From Herpetosiphon aurantiacus DSM 785 (GTDB lineage Bacteria; Chloroflexota; Chloroflexia; Chloroflexales; Herpetosiphonaceae), in contig CP000875.1 in the NCBI GenBank assembly GCA_000018565.1, positions 1,131,199-1,195,198 on the forward strand: DNA of 64,000 nt, given 5' to 3'. The stretch's first letter is position 1, and each line of letters begins with the position of its first letter. A program made the translations under genes and the position numbers. Shown here one piece after another: positions 34,234-41,422 of the stretch. The notes beneath the pieces were generated by a model, which had not been told where the DNA came from, made no database searches, and saw nothing but the letters and a program-made list of their open reading frames with translations.

Positions 34234-34696
34234 TCTGGCTATGCTCAACCGTAATTGTGCCATCAGCGCCAAAGAAACGCTCGCCACTGTCAGCCGGGAT
34301 CGAAAGCAGATCAATCGGGGCTGAGCGTTTGATGCTGCTGGTCAATTCGCTAACCACCTGAGCTAAGGCTTCTAAATTACTATCCCATTTGGCAAACACA
34401 AAATGAGTGTGGCGATAGCGCTTGAGCAAGGTTTCCAGCTTATCCATGCCCACATGGCCAGCCTCGCCCCAAAAACTCGGCAACCCTTGGCAATCCAGTG
34501 CAATCACATCGGGCTTATAGCGCAAGCCGATTGGCGTTTCAACCCGTGCCTCAGGATAATTGGGCAAATACAACGCCCAAATTAATGCCTTCATCATCAC
34601 ATGTTCGCTCGATTCAACTGGGCGTTTGATCATCACCACCTGCGAACCATGGGCCTTGAATGTCCATTTGCGGCGTAGAAATAGCTCATTGCTCAT
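34205..34696 (-). CDS. YaeQ-like protein of PD-(D/E)xK type (tentative)
   Basis: 163 residues. The stretch RPVESSEHVMMKALIWALYLPNY, followed by KPDVIALDCQGLPSFWGEAG, resembles YaeQ, a PD-(D/E)xK-fold protein in which an acidic triad is kept. Here Asp after KP and Glu in WGEAG occupy that place. The role of YaeQ is not settled (suppresses loss of RfaH in E. coli). The identification is by eye and tentative. No strong ribosome site is visible. It overlaps aroK tail-to-tail. Confidence 0.6.
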   Translation of the reverse strand: MSNELFLRRKWTFKAHGSQVVMIKRPVESSEHVMMKALIWALYLPNYPEARVETPIGLRYKPDVIALDCQGLPSFWGEAGHVGMDKLETLLKRYRHTHFVFAKWDSNLEALAQVVSELTSSIKRSAPIDLLSIPADSGERFFGADGTITVEHSQINYRRLMQP

Positions 34697-34775
34697 GTTT
34701 GCAACTCCACATGCATCAGCACGTACAGCCTATAGTATAACGATTCTACGTTCTGAGAGTTTGAAAGGATTGATG

Positions 34776-35087
34776 ATGGATTCGTTTTTACCATTTCTGA
34801 TGTTTGTTGGTTTCTTGGGCCTAATTATCGCTTGGCATGTGTTTGAACATAAACGTTCGGTGCAATTAATTCAGCAATGGGCTGCTACCAATGGCTATCG
34901 AATTATCGCCTTGGAGCAACGATGGTTGCGGCGTGGCCCGTTCTTTTGGCGTTCTGGTAAGTATCATACCGTATTCTATGTCGATGTGATTGATCCACAA
35001 GGGATGGCACGGGCAATCTGGGTGCGTTGTGGTGGCTGGATTAGCGGCCTATTCTCCGATCAACTTGATGTGCGCTTTGATTCGTAA
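34776..35087 (+). CDS. Small membrane-anchored protein, paralogue 1 of 3
   Basis: 103 residues with one N-terminal helix and a basic beta-rich tail. The tail carries the shared pattern of the next two genes: a WA..NGYRI block, a LRRGPFFWRSGK block, then VFYVDVIDPQGMARAIWVRCGGW. AAAGGA favours the ATG at 34776 (6 nt) over 34773 (3 nt). The long upstream extension in the same frame is not supported. Function unknown. Confidence 0.75.
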   Translation: MDSFLPFLMFVGFLGLIIAWHVFEHKRSVQLIQQWAATNGYRIIALEQRWLRRGPFFWRSGKYHTVFYVDVIDPQGMARAIWVRCGGWISGLFSDQLDVRFDS

Positions 35088-35137
35088 CGAACGGTTTGGA
35101 TGAACGTATTGAGAGCAAGTGTAAAGGAAGGATTGTT

Positions 35138-35434
35138 ATGACTGTATATGTTTTAGTAACGTTGGCTGTGGTGAGTGGGGCCTTTTTGCTTGGGCGTTAT
35201 CAAATTCTTAAGCGCAACGAACATATTGAAGCTTGGGCTATCGGTCAGCACTATCAAATTATCGAAATTAAGCGGCCTTGGCTCAATTTAGGGCCATTTC
35301 TCTGGCGCACTGGCGAAAACGACCAAGTGTACAAAATTGAATTACGTGATCAAACAGGCCAACAGATTGCAGGTTGGTTGCGCTATCGCGGCTATTTCTT
35401 TGGCAACTATGAAATTGATTTGGAAGTTGAATAA
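35138..35434 (+). CDS. Small membrane-anchored protein, paralogue 2 of 3
   Basis: 98 residues: one N-terminal helix, then WAIGQHYQI, RPWLNLGPFLWRTGEND and VYKIELRDQTGQQIAGWLRYRGYF, aligning block by block with the genes before and after. AAGGAAGGA precedes the ATG. Its stop overlaps the next ATG by one base (TAATG). Confidence 0.78.
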   Translation: MTVYVLVTLAVVSGAFLLGRYQILKRNEHIEAWAIGQHYQIIEIKRPWLNLGPFLWRTGENDQVYKIELRDQTGQQIAGWLRYRGYFFGNYEIDLEVE

Positions 35435-35742
35435 TGCTGTATGCTATATCATCATTTATACTGGGATTGATTGCTGTCCTTGGTCTGTATCTCAGCGTTA
35501 AGCAATCGCAGGCAATTAAGCAATCAATCAAGATTTGGGCCGTAGAAAATCAGTATCAAATTACAAGCCAAAGGCGTTGCTATTTGGATTTTGGCCCGTT
35601 TGATGGCCGTGATCGCCGCCAAAATCAGGTTTTCTTGCTGGATATATTAAATGAACAAGGGGCAAAGCGCCAAGCATGGGTTTGTTGCTTTGCCCCCTAC
35701 TTTGAAATTGAACAGATCGAATTTGAGGCTGTGGTGATTTAG
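35434..35742 (+). CDS. Small membrane-anchored protein, paralogue 3 of 3
   Basis: 102 residues with an N-terminal helix, then WAVENQYQI, YLDFGPFDGRD, QVFLLDILNEQGAKRQAWVCC. The GPFxWR core has become GPFDGRD, so it is the most diverged copy. It is translationally coupled to the preceding gene. The stop overlaps the convergent peptidase gene by 4 bases. Confidence 0.75.
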   Translation: MLYAISSFILGLIAVLGLYLSVKQSQAIKQSIKIWAVENQYQITSQRRCYLDFGPFDGRDRRQNQVFLLDILNEQGAKRQAWVCCFAPYFEIEQIEFEAVVI

Positions 35743-37172
35743 TGCCGCTGATTGGCTCCAACCATGCGGCGGAATACACTGCCAACAAGGCTAAATGGCT
35801 GGGGTTCAGCTACGCCCAAATGGCTAGTGCTGATCTGATCGATCATCTTGATCACGCGGGCGAAGGTTTCGATTTGTTGCTGCATCAAATCAAAATCAAG
35901 TTTATCGATTACAGCGTTGCTCGGTGTGGCACATAGATAATTAGGCGCTGGAATCAGCGAAATTGTCGGAATGTTGGCTTTGTAGAATGGCTCGCCCTCG
36001 CCAAAATAAATCTCGTTAATTGGCATAATCGTGAGTACCCGCTGTTTGGTGCGCTGCAACAACGCGGTGTAATACAGTTGCTCCAACATTGGGCTGGTGG
36101 TGTAGGTTAGCTCAAGTTCAGGTTGCTGGCTTGGTTGATAATCGCTTAATGCCCGATTATCGAGCCATTCAGTACAGCCCAAATGCTCTAAGGTCACACC
36201 TGCAATTGCCCGCATTTGCTGGCCATTCCACAATTCGGGGTGCTCAGCGAGCCATGTGCTGGTAGCTTGGCCATGCTTGCCAAGTTGCGGCAATTGAAAA
36301 TGGCCTGTGGCAAAAATAAAAATCAAATTCCGTTGATGCTGCTGCTGTTTGAACCAACGCACTAATGCCAGCAAGCCCAGTGCGCCATTTTCCTCAGGTG
36401 CGTTCGGCCCATCGGTATGAGTATTAATCAAAAGGCTTTCGTTGGATTGCTGACCTGGCAAAACCACATACAAGCTATCAGTTGGGCATTGCTCAGTGAG
36501 CGTTGCTTCGAGGGTGAAGCGAATCTTTTGGCCAACTGCCTGTTTGAGTTGCTGACCAACCGCAGCGTTGACCCAAAGCGCTGGGCAAGCTTGATAGCTG
36601 GTGGTGAAGGGCAAATATTGAGCATCGGCATTGGCCGCTGAGATTTTCGACCAAATGCAAATTACCCCTTTTACTCCAGCTTGTTTGGCGGCGGCTAAAT
36701 TTGGGCCAGTCAAAAACGAGCCAAGGGTTGGGTTTCGCAGCAGTTTTGGCAATTTCTGGGCTTGGGCGAATTTGGTTGGGTGCAGAAATAGCATGGTTGG
36801 TAACGCCGGAACTGCCACTTCAACCAAAGCAATTTTGCCAGCAGCTTGCTGAAAATTGCCAGGGCTTTTGCCACAATCCACCAACTCGCCAATGATGCCC
36901 TCAGGCGGTGTAGAGCCTGAATATGGGTAATAAAAGCTACAGGGAATGCTCGTTTCGTTGCCAGCGCTATCGAGGAGCGCTAAACTCCAGTTTTGAGCTT
37001 GCCAACGGGTAAAATAATAGCGATCACGCTGAACCTCACAGCCCAAACTGGTTAATTCTGTCGCTAAAAATTCGATAAAGGCCTGATGAGCCTCACTGCC
37101 AGTCAGCCGTGGACCCAATTGCTCAAGATACCGATGCCAGCCGATCAGCTCTTGACTTGTGGTGATCTTCAT
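35739..37172 (-). CDS. M28-family-like peptidase
   Basis: 477 residues. The N-terminal part carries a protease-associated-type domain (~100-230). The catalytic half has LLINTHTDGPNAPEENGALGLLALV near 250-275: His of THTDG and the EENG acidic pair fit the M28 zinc-binding residues. THTDG rather than SHYDS/HxD may weaken the site. M28 members are aminopeptidases or carboxypeptidases. No signal peptide, so cytosolic use is likely. Its start overlaps the stop of the upstream kinase-like gene by 4 bases, so they form an operon. Confidence 0.8.
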   Translation of the reverse strand: MKITTSQELIGWHRYLEQLGPRLTGSEAHQAFIEFLATELTSLGCEVQRDRYYFTRWQAQNWSLALLDSAGNETSIPCSFYYPYSGSTPPEGIIGELVDCGKSPGNFQQAAGKIALVEVAVPALPTMLFLHPTKFAQAQKLPKLLRNPTLGSFLTGPNLAAAKQAGVKGVICIWSKISAANADAQYLPFTTSYQACPALWVNAAVGQQLKQAVGQKIRFTLEATLTEQCPTDSLYVVLPGQQSNESLLINTHTDGPNAPEENGALGLLALVRWFKQQQHQRNLIFIFATGHFQLPQLGKHGQATSTWLAEHPELWNGQQMRAIAGVTLEHLGCTEWLDNRALSDYQPSQQPELELTYTTSPMLEQLYYTALLQRTKQRVLTIMPINEIYFGEGEPFYKANIPTISLIPAPNYLCATPSNAVIDKLDFDLMQQQIETFARVIKMIDQISTSHLGVAEPQPFSLVGSVFRRMVGANQRH

Positions 37173-38092
37173 TGATTCAACCTCACTACCACAGGATTCT
37201 CAATCAACCAGCTCAATTCTGCCACAATTTTACGCTGCCAATGCCAATCGTTGCGCAACTGTGAGACAATCAAATCGGTCAAATTCATGCGCAGCCAATA
37301 GCAGTGCAAACGTTTTTCAAAATTATCAGGAATTAAATCGTGTTGTTGGGCGAATTTGAGCCATGGCTGTAAATAGATTTCAGCTTGACCATAACAGCTT
37401 TGCTGGGCAATATCATAAACCCAATCGCCATAGCCAAAATCGGCCCAATCGAGCACGGCCACAATTGTTGGTGGCTGACACAGCACATTATCAAAGCCAA
37501 AATCACGATGAATTAAAGATCGTTCAGTGCTGATTGTGCTCAACAATTGCTCCATTAGCCGATAACCTTGCCGCAGCAACGTCCCTGTTTGATCATCACG
37601 TTTGATCCAATCATGCCAATCGAAATCAAATTTGTAATTGCCAATATCTAAAACTTCTTCAGCCCATGATTGATAGCGACCATGGCCTTGACTGTTGACC
37701 GAACCCCAGCCGGTGACTGGTCCTAGCTTAAGTTGATGCAGTTGCTGCAAACTTTTAAAGAGTGCTGGCTGAATTTGCCTGAGTTCTGCTGCTTCGAGTG
37801 AGACAATTGTTTGGCCTGCAATATGTGGGCTAATCGCGTAGGCCCAGCCATCAGCAAATTGACCATGCGCCAGAATTGCTGGAATTGGTAGTTGTTGGCC
37901 CCAATGCTGGTAGGCGTAGACATCCTTTAAAAAATCGTGGTAATGCTTGCTAATCCGCACTACATAATGCTTGGCTTGGCTGCAAAATCGATAGGCTTGG
38001 GCAAACCAACCTGCTCCGATAAACTCCACTTGGGTCAATTCAAAGCCTGAATCGGCCTCAATTGCCTGCGCTAATGCTGGATTAATCTGCAT
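37169..38092 (-). CDS. Aminoglycoside-phosphotransferase-family kinase
   Basis: 307 residues from the ATG at 38092, which has GGAGAA 7 nt before. A longer frame to 38197 lacks a ribosome site. Motifs: IHRDFGFDNVLC (HxDxxxxN, catalytic) and VLDWADFGYGDWVYDIA (DxxDxxxGD metal-binding). The family phosphorylates small hydroxyl or amino compounds: choline, homoserine, aminoglycosides or fructosamines. No resistance role follows from the sequence. It is paired with the M28-like peptidase gene. Confidence 0.88.
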   Translation of the reverse strand: MQINPALAQAIEADSGFELTQVEFIGAGWFAQAYRFCSQAKHYVVRISKHYHDFLKDVYAYQHWGQQLPIPAILAHGQFADGWAYAISPHIAGQTIVSLEAAELRQIQPALFKSLQQLHQLKLGPVTGWGSVNSQGHGRYQSWAEEVLDIGNYKFDFDWHDWIKRDDQTGTLLRQGYRLMEQLLSTISTERSLIHRDFGFDNVLCQPPTIVAVLDWADFGYGDWVYDIAQQSCYGQAEIYLQPWLKFAQQHDLIPDNFEKRLHCYWLRMNLTDLIVSQLRNDWHWQRKIVAELSWLIENPVVVRLNQ

Positions 38093-38465
38093 CAAACGTT
38101 CTCCAATAATTGAATAGTGCTCGACGTTGATTGTACCCCGATTGATCCACGAAGGACACGAAGCCCACGAAGGTTTTATTTTGCCACAGATTGGCACAGA
38201 TTTGTTTGATTATTCTACTATGCCAAGCGCCTGATCCCCTATGTTCTTTGCTCTATGTTCTATGTTCTTTTATGCTCTGCGCCGCTGCGTTAAAATCTAG
38301 CTCCATTTTTGATTTTTGACTTCTGCCTTTTGATTTAGCCTGCATCCCTTCCCTATGTTCTATGTTCTTTGCTCTATGTTCTTCAGTGCGACTCCTAACA
38401 ATCAGAGTGGACTAGCGATTGATTGTATTGATTGCTGTATGCCAACATACTTGAGTGCTAGAATG
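38093..38465. other. Gap filled by phrase repeats
   Basis: About 370 bases that read as a chain of phrases: TTGATCCACGAAGGACACGAAG (38150-38171), GCCACAGATTGGCACAGATT (38184-38203), several TATGTTC/TATGCTC units (38239-38280), CTCTGCGCCGCTGCGTTAAA (38275-38294), GACTTCTGCCTTTTGATT (38319-38336), and again TATGTTC/CTATGTTC units (38354-38384). No gene is supported. Confidence 0.7.
38152..38384. repeat. Cluster of phrase repeats
   Basis: Contains the CACGAAGGACACGAAG, CAGATTGGCACAGAT, CTATGTTC, CTGCGCCxCTGCGTTA and TTCTGCCTTTTGATT phrases. Each of these recurs elsewhere in the window on one or both strands. Confidence 0.75.
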
Positions 38466-39647
38466 ATGAAACCGATTGGATACGTGGAGAGCAGGCTTGT
38501 GGTGCGTAAGCTTGGGTTTTGGGGTTTGAACATCGGCATTTGGCTGGCTGGGATGGGCTTGCTGGGCGGCCTGTTTGGCTGGAATTTGGCGTGGCTCAAA
38601 GATTGGCAGTGGCTGGCTGAGCAAACAGGTTGGCGTTTTTGGCTGGCTCAATGGATATTTCGAGCATTGGTCTGCTTGCCCTTAGTATTTGGCTTGCTGT
38701 TATTGCTGCATCCCTTGTGGCTTGGCCGTCGTTTACTCGCTGCAACTAAAGCTAATTTAATGGTTGAACCCTCTCCCAATGCAGAAACGTTAAGTCGGCG
38801 GCGTTTTATGCTTGAAGCTGGCTTATTGGGTGGTTTGGTTGGTTATAGCAGTGTGATCGAGCCATTTAACCCAGAAATTGTTGAGCTTGAGTTACCGATT
38901 GCCAATTTGCCAAGCCGTTTCGAGGGCTTTAAAATTGTCCAATTAAGCGATTTGCATGTTTGTGCTTATACTCCCGCTGCTGATGTAGCCCGCGCTGTGG
39001 CCCTGATTAATCAACTTGATGCTGATATTGTAGCAATTACTGGTGATTTTGTTGATCAGCATGCAAAATTTGCTGATGATGCAACTGTGCCCTTGCGTCA
39101 ATTACAAGCTCGCGAAGGCATTTTTTCGGTGCTCGGCAACCACGATTACTACACTGGCGATATTGATCGCATGATTTGGGCGATTAAACGGGCAGATCTT
39201 GGACTGTTGATCAATCAGCAAACGGTTATTCGGCGTGGCGCTGATCGTTTGAATTTGGTGGGCTTAGATGACCCAAAACATGATGATGGTGATGGCTGGA
39301 GCCATAGCAGCATTGATCTGACCCGCGCATTTGCTAAGCTATCGGCTGGTGATCCCTGCATCACGTTGTTGCATAACCCAATTTTTGCACCAAGTGTGGT
39401 AAAGTCGTATGGGCCACAGGTGATTCTGGCCGGGCATACCCATGGCGGCCAGATCTGGGTTCCGATCTTGACCGAAAGCGCCGTGCGTTCGCGCGATCGT
39501 TTTGTGGCTGGGCGCTATCAACTTGCCAACAGCCAGATCTATGTTAATCGTGGTTGGGGATTTACTGGGCCGCCGCTGCGGTTTGGCAAGCGCCCCGAAA
39601 TTAGCGTGATTCGGTTGACTGGACAGAAGATCGGGAATAGTTTTTAA
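38466..39647 (+). CDS. Membrane-anchored metallophosphoesterase, copy 2, with internal Tat-like motif
   Basis: About 393 residues. The N-terminal part has two to three helices (~15-95), then LSRRRFMLEAGLLGG near 108-123, which looks like a Tat signal followed by a helix, then the calcineurin-like domain. Metal ligands: LSDLHVCA, ITGDFVD, LGNHDYY, LLHNP, LAGHTHGGQ. YkuE of Bacillus, a Tat-exported phosphodiesterase, has the motif at its true N-terminus. The start is uncertain: ATGs at 38463/38466 lie over a TGCTAGAAT extended -10 box, so a GTG near 38499 may be used. Confidence 0.85.
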   Translation: MKPIGYVESRLVVRKLGFWGLNIGIWLAGMGLLGGLFGWNLAWLKDWQWLAEQTGWRFWLAQWIFRALVCLPLVFGLLLLLHPLWLGRRLLAATKANLMVEPSPNAETLSRRRFMLEAGLLGGLVGYSSVIEPFNPEIVELELPIANLPSRFEGFKIVQLSDLHVCAYTPAADVARAVALINQLDADIVAITGDFVDQHAKFADDATVPLRQLQAREGIFSVLGNHDYYTGDIDRMIWAIKRADLGLLINQQTVIRRGADRLNLVGLDDPKHDDGDGWSHSSIDLTRAFAKLSAGDPCITLLHNPIFAPSVVKSYGPQVILAGHTHGGQIWVPILTESAVRSRDRFVAGRYQLANSQIYVNRGWGFTGPPLRFGKRPEISVIRLTGQKIGNSF

Positions 39648-39674
39648 AACCAGATTGGGTAGTTTAGGAATCAG

Positions 39675-40940
39675 ATGTTGGGAACTATTATTACGCTGAT
39701 GCGCCAAGTTGGGCGCTGGACTGGATTAGCTTTGGTGATAGGCTTTGCTGCTGGTGTGGCAAGTGCCTTCTTTTTAGTCAGTTTGGCTTGGGTGACCAGC
39801 TTGCAAACCACCAATTGGTGGCTATTACTCAGTTTGCCGTTGCTTGGTGGCTTGGTGGCTTGGCTCTATCAGCGTTTTGGCACAAGCGTGGCGGCTGGCA
39901 ATAATCTGATCATTGAACAACTGCATAACCCTGATTCGGCGGGAATTCCCTTGCGCATGGCTCCGTTGGTGTTGCTCGGAACCTTGTTGACCCATCTTGG
40001 TGGTGGCTCGGCTGGGCGCGAAGGGACGGCAGTGCAAATGGGCGCGAGTTTGGCAGCGCGAATCGGGCGTTGGTGGCGCTTGCCCCAAGCTGAATGGCGT
40101 TTGGTAGTAATGATGGGCATCAGCGCGGGGTTCAGCAGCGTCTTTGGTACGCCGATAGCCGGCACAATTTTCGCCATGGAAGTGCTAGCATTTGGGGTTT
40201 TGCGCTATGAAGCGTTGTTGCCATGTTTGGTGGCAGCCTTAGTTGGCGATGGAGTGGTGCGTTGGCTGAATGTTGCCCATAGCCATTATCATGTAGGCAG
40301 TGTACCCGATTTGAGCATGATCTGGGCGATTTTAGTTGGAGCAGGAATTTGCTTTGGCTTAGCCAGCAGTGCGTTTGCGATCTGGACTGAATTGGTGCAA
40401 ACCTGGTCACGGCGTTGGCTGCCCAACCCAATTTTGCGGGCAGTGGCTGGTGGCGGGCTGATTGTAAGCATCAGTTTTTTGTTGAATACGCGTGATTACA
40501 ATGGGCTAAGCTTGCCGTTGCTGGCGCAGGCTTTTGAGCCACGAGGCGTTGTATTTTGGGCTTTTGCACTCAAATTATTGTTAACTGGCTTGACCTTGGG
40601 CGTGGGCTTTAAAGGTGGCGAAGTAACGCCATTGTTTGTGATTGGCGCGACGCTTGGCTCAGCTTTAGCGCAATTATTTGGTGTGCCAACTGATCTGTTG
40701 GCGGCATTGGGCTTTATTGCAGTGTTTGCTGGGGCTGCTAATACCCCGATTGCCTGTGTCTTGATGGGAGTTGAATTATTTGGCTCGGCCTTGCTTGGGC
40801 CTTTGATGCTCACAACCTGCATTGCCTACGCCATTTCGGGCCATCGCGGAATCTACGCGGCGCAACGGGTTGGCTGGGCCAAACGCCAGCATTTGGCACA
40901 TCAAACTAGCAAACGGCTTGATCAACTGCATATTGATTAA
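39675..40940 (+). CDS. ClC-family chloride channel or H+/Cl- antiporter
   Basis: 421 residues with about 10-12 membrane helices. Selectivity motifs: GSAGREGTAVQMG near 112 (ClC GxxGREGP-type; here Thr in place of Pro), FGTPIAGTIFAMEV near 157 and KGGEVTPLFVIGATLG near 313 (GxFxP-type). It lacks CBS domains. Whether it is a channel or antiporter is not decided by eye. A weak AGGA precedes the ATG. It starts 27 bases after the metallophosphoesterase gene, so they may be one operon. Confidence 0.9.
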   Translation: MLGTIITLMRQVGRWTGLALVIGFAAGVASAFFLVSLAWVTSLQTTNWWLLLSLPLLGGLVAWLYQRFGTSVAAGNNLIIEQLHNPDSAGIPLRMAPLVLLGTLLTHLGGGSAGREGTAVQMGASLAARIGRWWRLPQAEWRLVVMMGISAGFSSVFGTPIAGTIFAMEVLAFGVLRYEALLPCLVAALVGDGVVRWLNVAHSHYHVGSVPDLSMIWAILVGAGICFGLASSAFAIWTELVQTWSRRWLPNPILRAVAGGGLIVSISFLLNTRDYNGLSLPLLAQAFEPRGVVFWAFALKLLLTGLTLGVGFKGGEVTPLFVIGATLGSALAQLFGVPTDLLAALGFIAVFAGAANTPIACVLMGVELFGSALLGPLMLTTCIAYAISGHRGIYAAQRVGWAKRQHLAHQTSKRLDQLHID

Positions 40941-40977
40941 AAAATGAGGCCCGAACTCTAGCCTAGTGTCGGGCCTC
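40941..40977 (-). terminator. Intrinsic terminator of the permuted tRNA-like transcript
   Basis: GAGGCCCGA pairs with TCGGGCCTC around a 14-nt loop, and on the minus strand the stem is followed by ATTTTTTAAT. Polarity fits the minus-strand RNA, not the plus-strand ClC gene. Confidence 0.8.
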
Positions 40978-41036
40978 GGCAGTGCTATTGATTTGCACAC
41001 ATCAATACGTTTAAACTACCACGTCAGTCCTAAGAG

Positions 41037-41108
41037 CGCTGGGTTTTTCCATTAAACTACGGCCCCAAAGTTTGGCGGAGCTGGCTAGATTCGAACTAGC
41101 ATCCAGCG
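41037..41108 (-). ncRNA. Permuted tRNA-like domain 2 (acceptor with G3-U70)
   Basis: Upstream 3' half: CGCTG (41108-41104), T arm GCTAG-TTCGAAT-CTAGC (41100-41084), acceptor CAGCTCC, G73, CCA (41083-41073). Six nt later comes the 5' half: GGGGCCG (41066-41060), TA, D arm GTTT-AATGGAA-AAAC (41057-41043), C, CAGCG (41041-41037). Acceptor pairs 6 of 7 with a G3-U70 wobble and one C-A mismatch. Anticodon stem CAGCG/CGCTG is perfect and extends to 6 bp. A further 7-bp helix TGGTAGT (41021-41015) with ACTATCA (41124-41118) lies beyond. G3-U70 is the alanine identity mark. The variable loop is short and G73 is unusual. Confidence 0.6.
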
Positions 41109-41186
41109 GTATATGCATGATAGTGCTTGACTTGATGTTCAACAGCGAATACTGAATCTAGAGCGATAATCTGAATTTGAGTGGCT

Positions 41187-41265
41187 GTGTTAGCGCCTCT
41201 GCCAATTGGGCTACCCAGCCTAAGTTGGTGGCTGGGGGAGGATTCGAACCTCCACTTTCTAACAC
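41187..41265 (-). ncRNA. Permuted tRNA-like domain 1
   Basis: Upstream 3' half: GTGTTAG (41265-41259), variable AAAGT, T arm GGAGG-TTCGAAT-CCTCC (41253-41237), acceptor CCCAGCC, A73, CCA (41236-41226). Five nt later comes the 5' half: GGCTGGG (41220-41214), TA, D arm GCC...GGC with GG in the loop (41211-41195), G, CTAACAC (41193-41187). The acceptor pairs 7 of 7. The anticodon stem pairs 7 of 7 (CTAACAC/GTGTTAG), longer than the normal 5, so no 7-nt anticodon loop with U33 is formed. More pairs follow outward: GCC (41185-41183) with GGC (41275-41273), and ATTCAG (41176-41171) with CTGAAT (41282-41277). Confidence 0.65.
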
Positions 41266-41321
41266 GACGTTTGCCGATTCAGCTTGAGCTTTAGTCTCAG
41301 CTTGCGCTCTTGCGCAGTGCT

Positions 41322-41350
41322 ATTGTAGGCTAGGTTGCAGCTTTGGGCAA
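41322..41350 (-). promoter_or_regulatory. Sigma70-type promoter of the permuted tRNA-like RNA
   Basis: TTGCCC at 41350-41345, 17-nt spacer, TACAAT at 41327-41322 on the minus strand. Start expected near 41315. Confidence 0.65.
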
Positions 41351-41422
41351 TCGTGCTTTAGGCTGATTCACGAGTGGCTAGGAGGCAGAGATCAGATAGG
41401 GCAATCATAAAGGTTGATTTTT

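Larger units (their letters stand above)
40945..41316 (-). ncRNA. Transcript carrying two circularly permuted tRNA-like domains
   Basis: Predicted from a promoter (41322-41350) and a terminator (40941-40977) as one RNA of about 370 nt. Order on the minus strand: a 5' hairpin (TGCGC-AAGA-GCGCA), 3' half of domain 1 with CCA, spacer ACTTA, 5' half of domain 1, a ~80-nt linker, 3' half of domain 2 with CCA, spacer AACTTT, 5' half of domain 2, a 7-bp hairpin (TATTGAT/ATCAATA), terminator. If RNase P and 3' processing remove the spacers, three RNA pieces would be held together by base pairing. The arrangement is seen in the sequence; that it is functional is inferred. Confidence 0.65.
40979..41325. 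repeat. 12-bp direct repeat flanking the permuted tRNA-like unit
   Basis: CAATAGCACTGC on the minus strand occurs at 41325-41314 (overlapping the -10 box) and again at 40990-40979, just before the terminator. Confidence 0.75.

Noticed and set aside
36417-36895. Plus-strand ORFs inside the M28-like gene
   Set aside because: They are shadows of the minus-strand coding frame and lack ribosome sites.
37169-38197. Antibiotic-resistance gene
   Set aside because: Only the generic kinase motifs are present. The neighbourhood (peptidase, repeats) gives no sign of resistance or mobility.
41096-41218. Open frame of about 40 codons through the linker of the permuted RNA, with GCT AAC near its start
   Set aside because: The frame runs across the tRNA-like stems, has no ribosome site and ends without a tag-like sequence. 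An open run of that length occurs by chance.
41073-41220. An ordinary tRNA gene with a long intron, using unit 1's 5' half and unit 2's 3' half
   Set aside because: The acceptor strands do not pair (GGCTGGG against CAGCTCC) and the anticodon stems do not match (CTAAC against CGCTG). Only the permuted combination pairs.
40941-41316. A classical two-piece tmRNA
   Set aside because: Unit 2 has the G3-U70 pair, but its D-arm lacks the tmRNA GGxTTCGACGGG stretch and shows a normal tRNA D-arm. I also saw no credible tag ending in ALAA. A remote tmRNA relative cannot be fully excluded.
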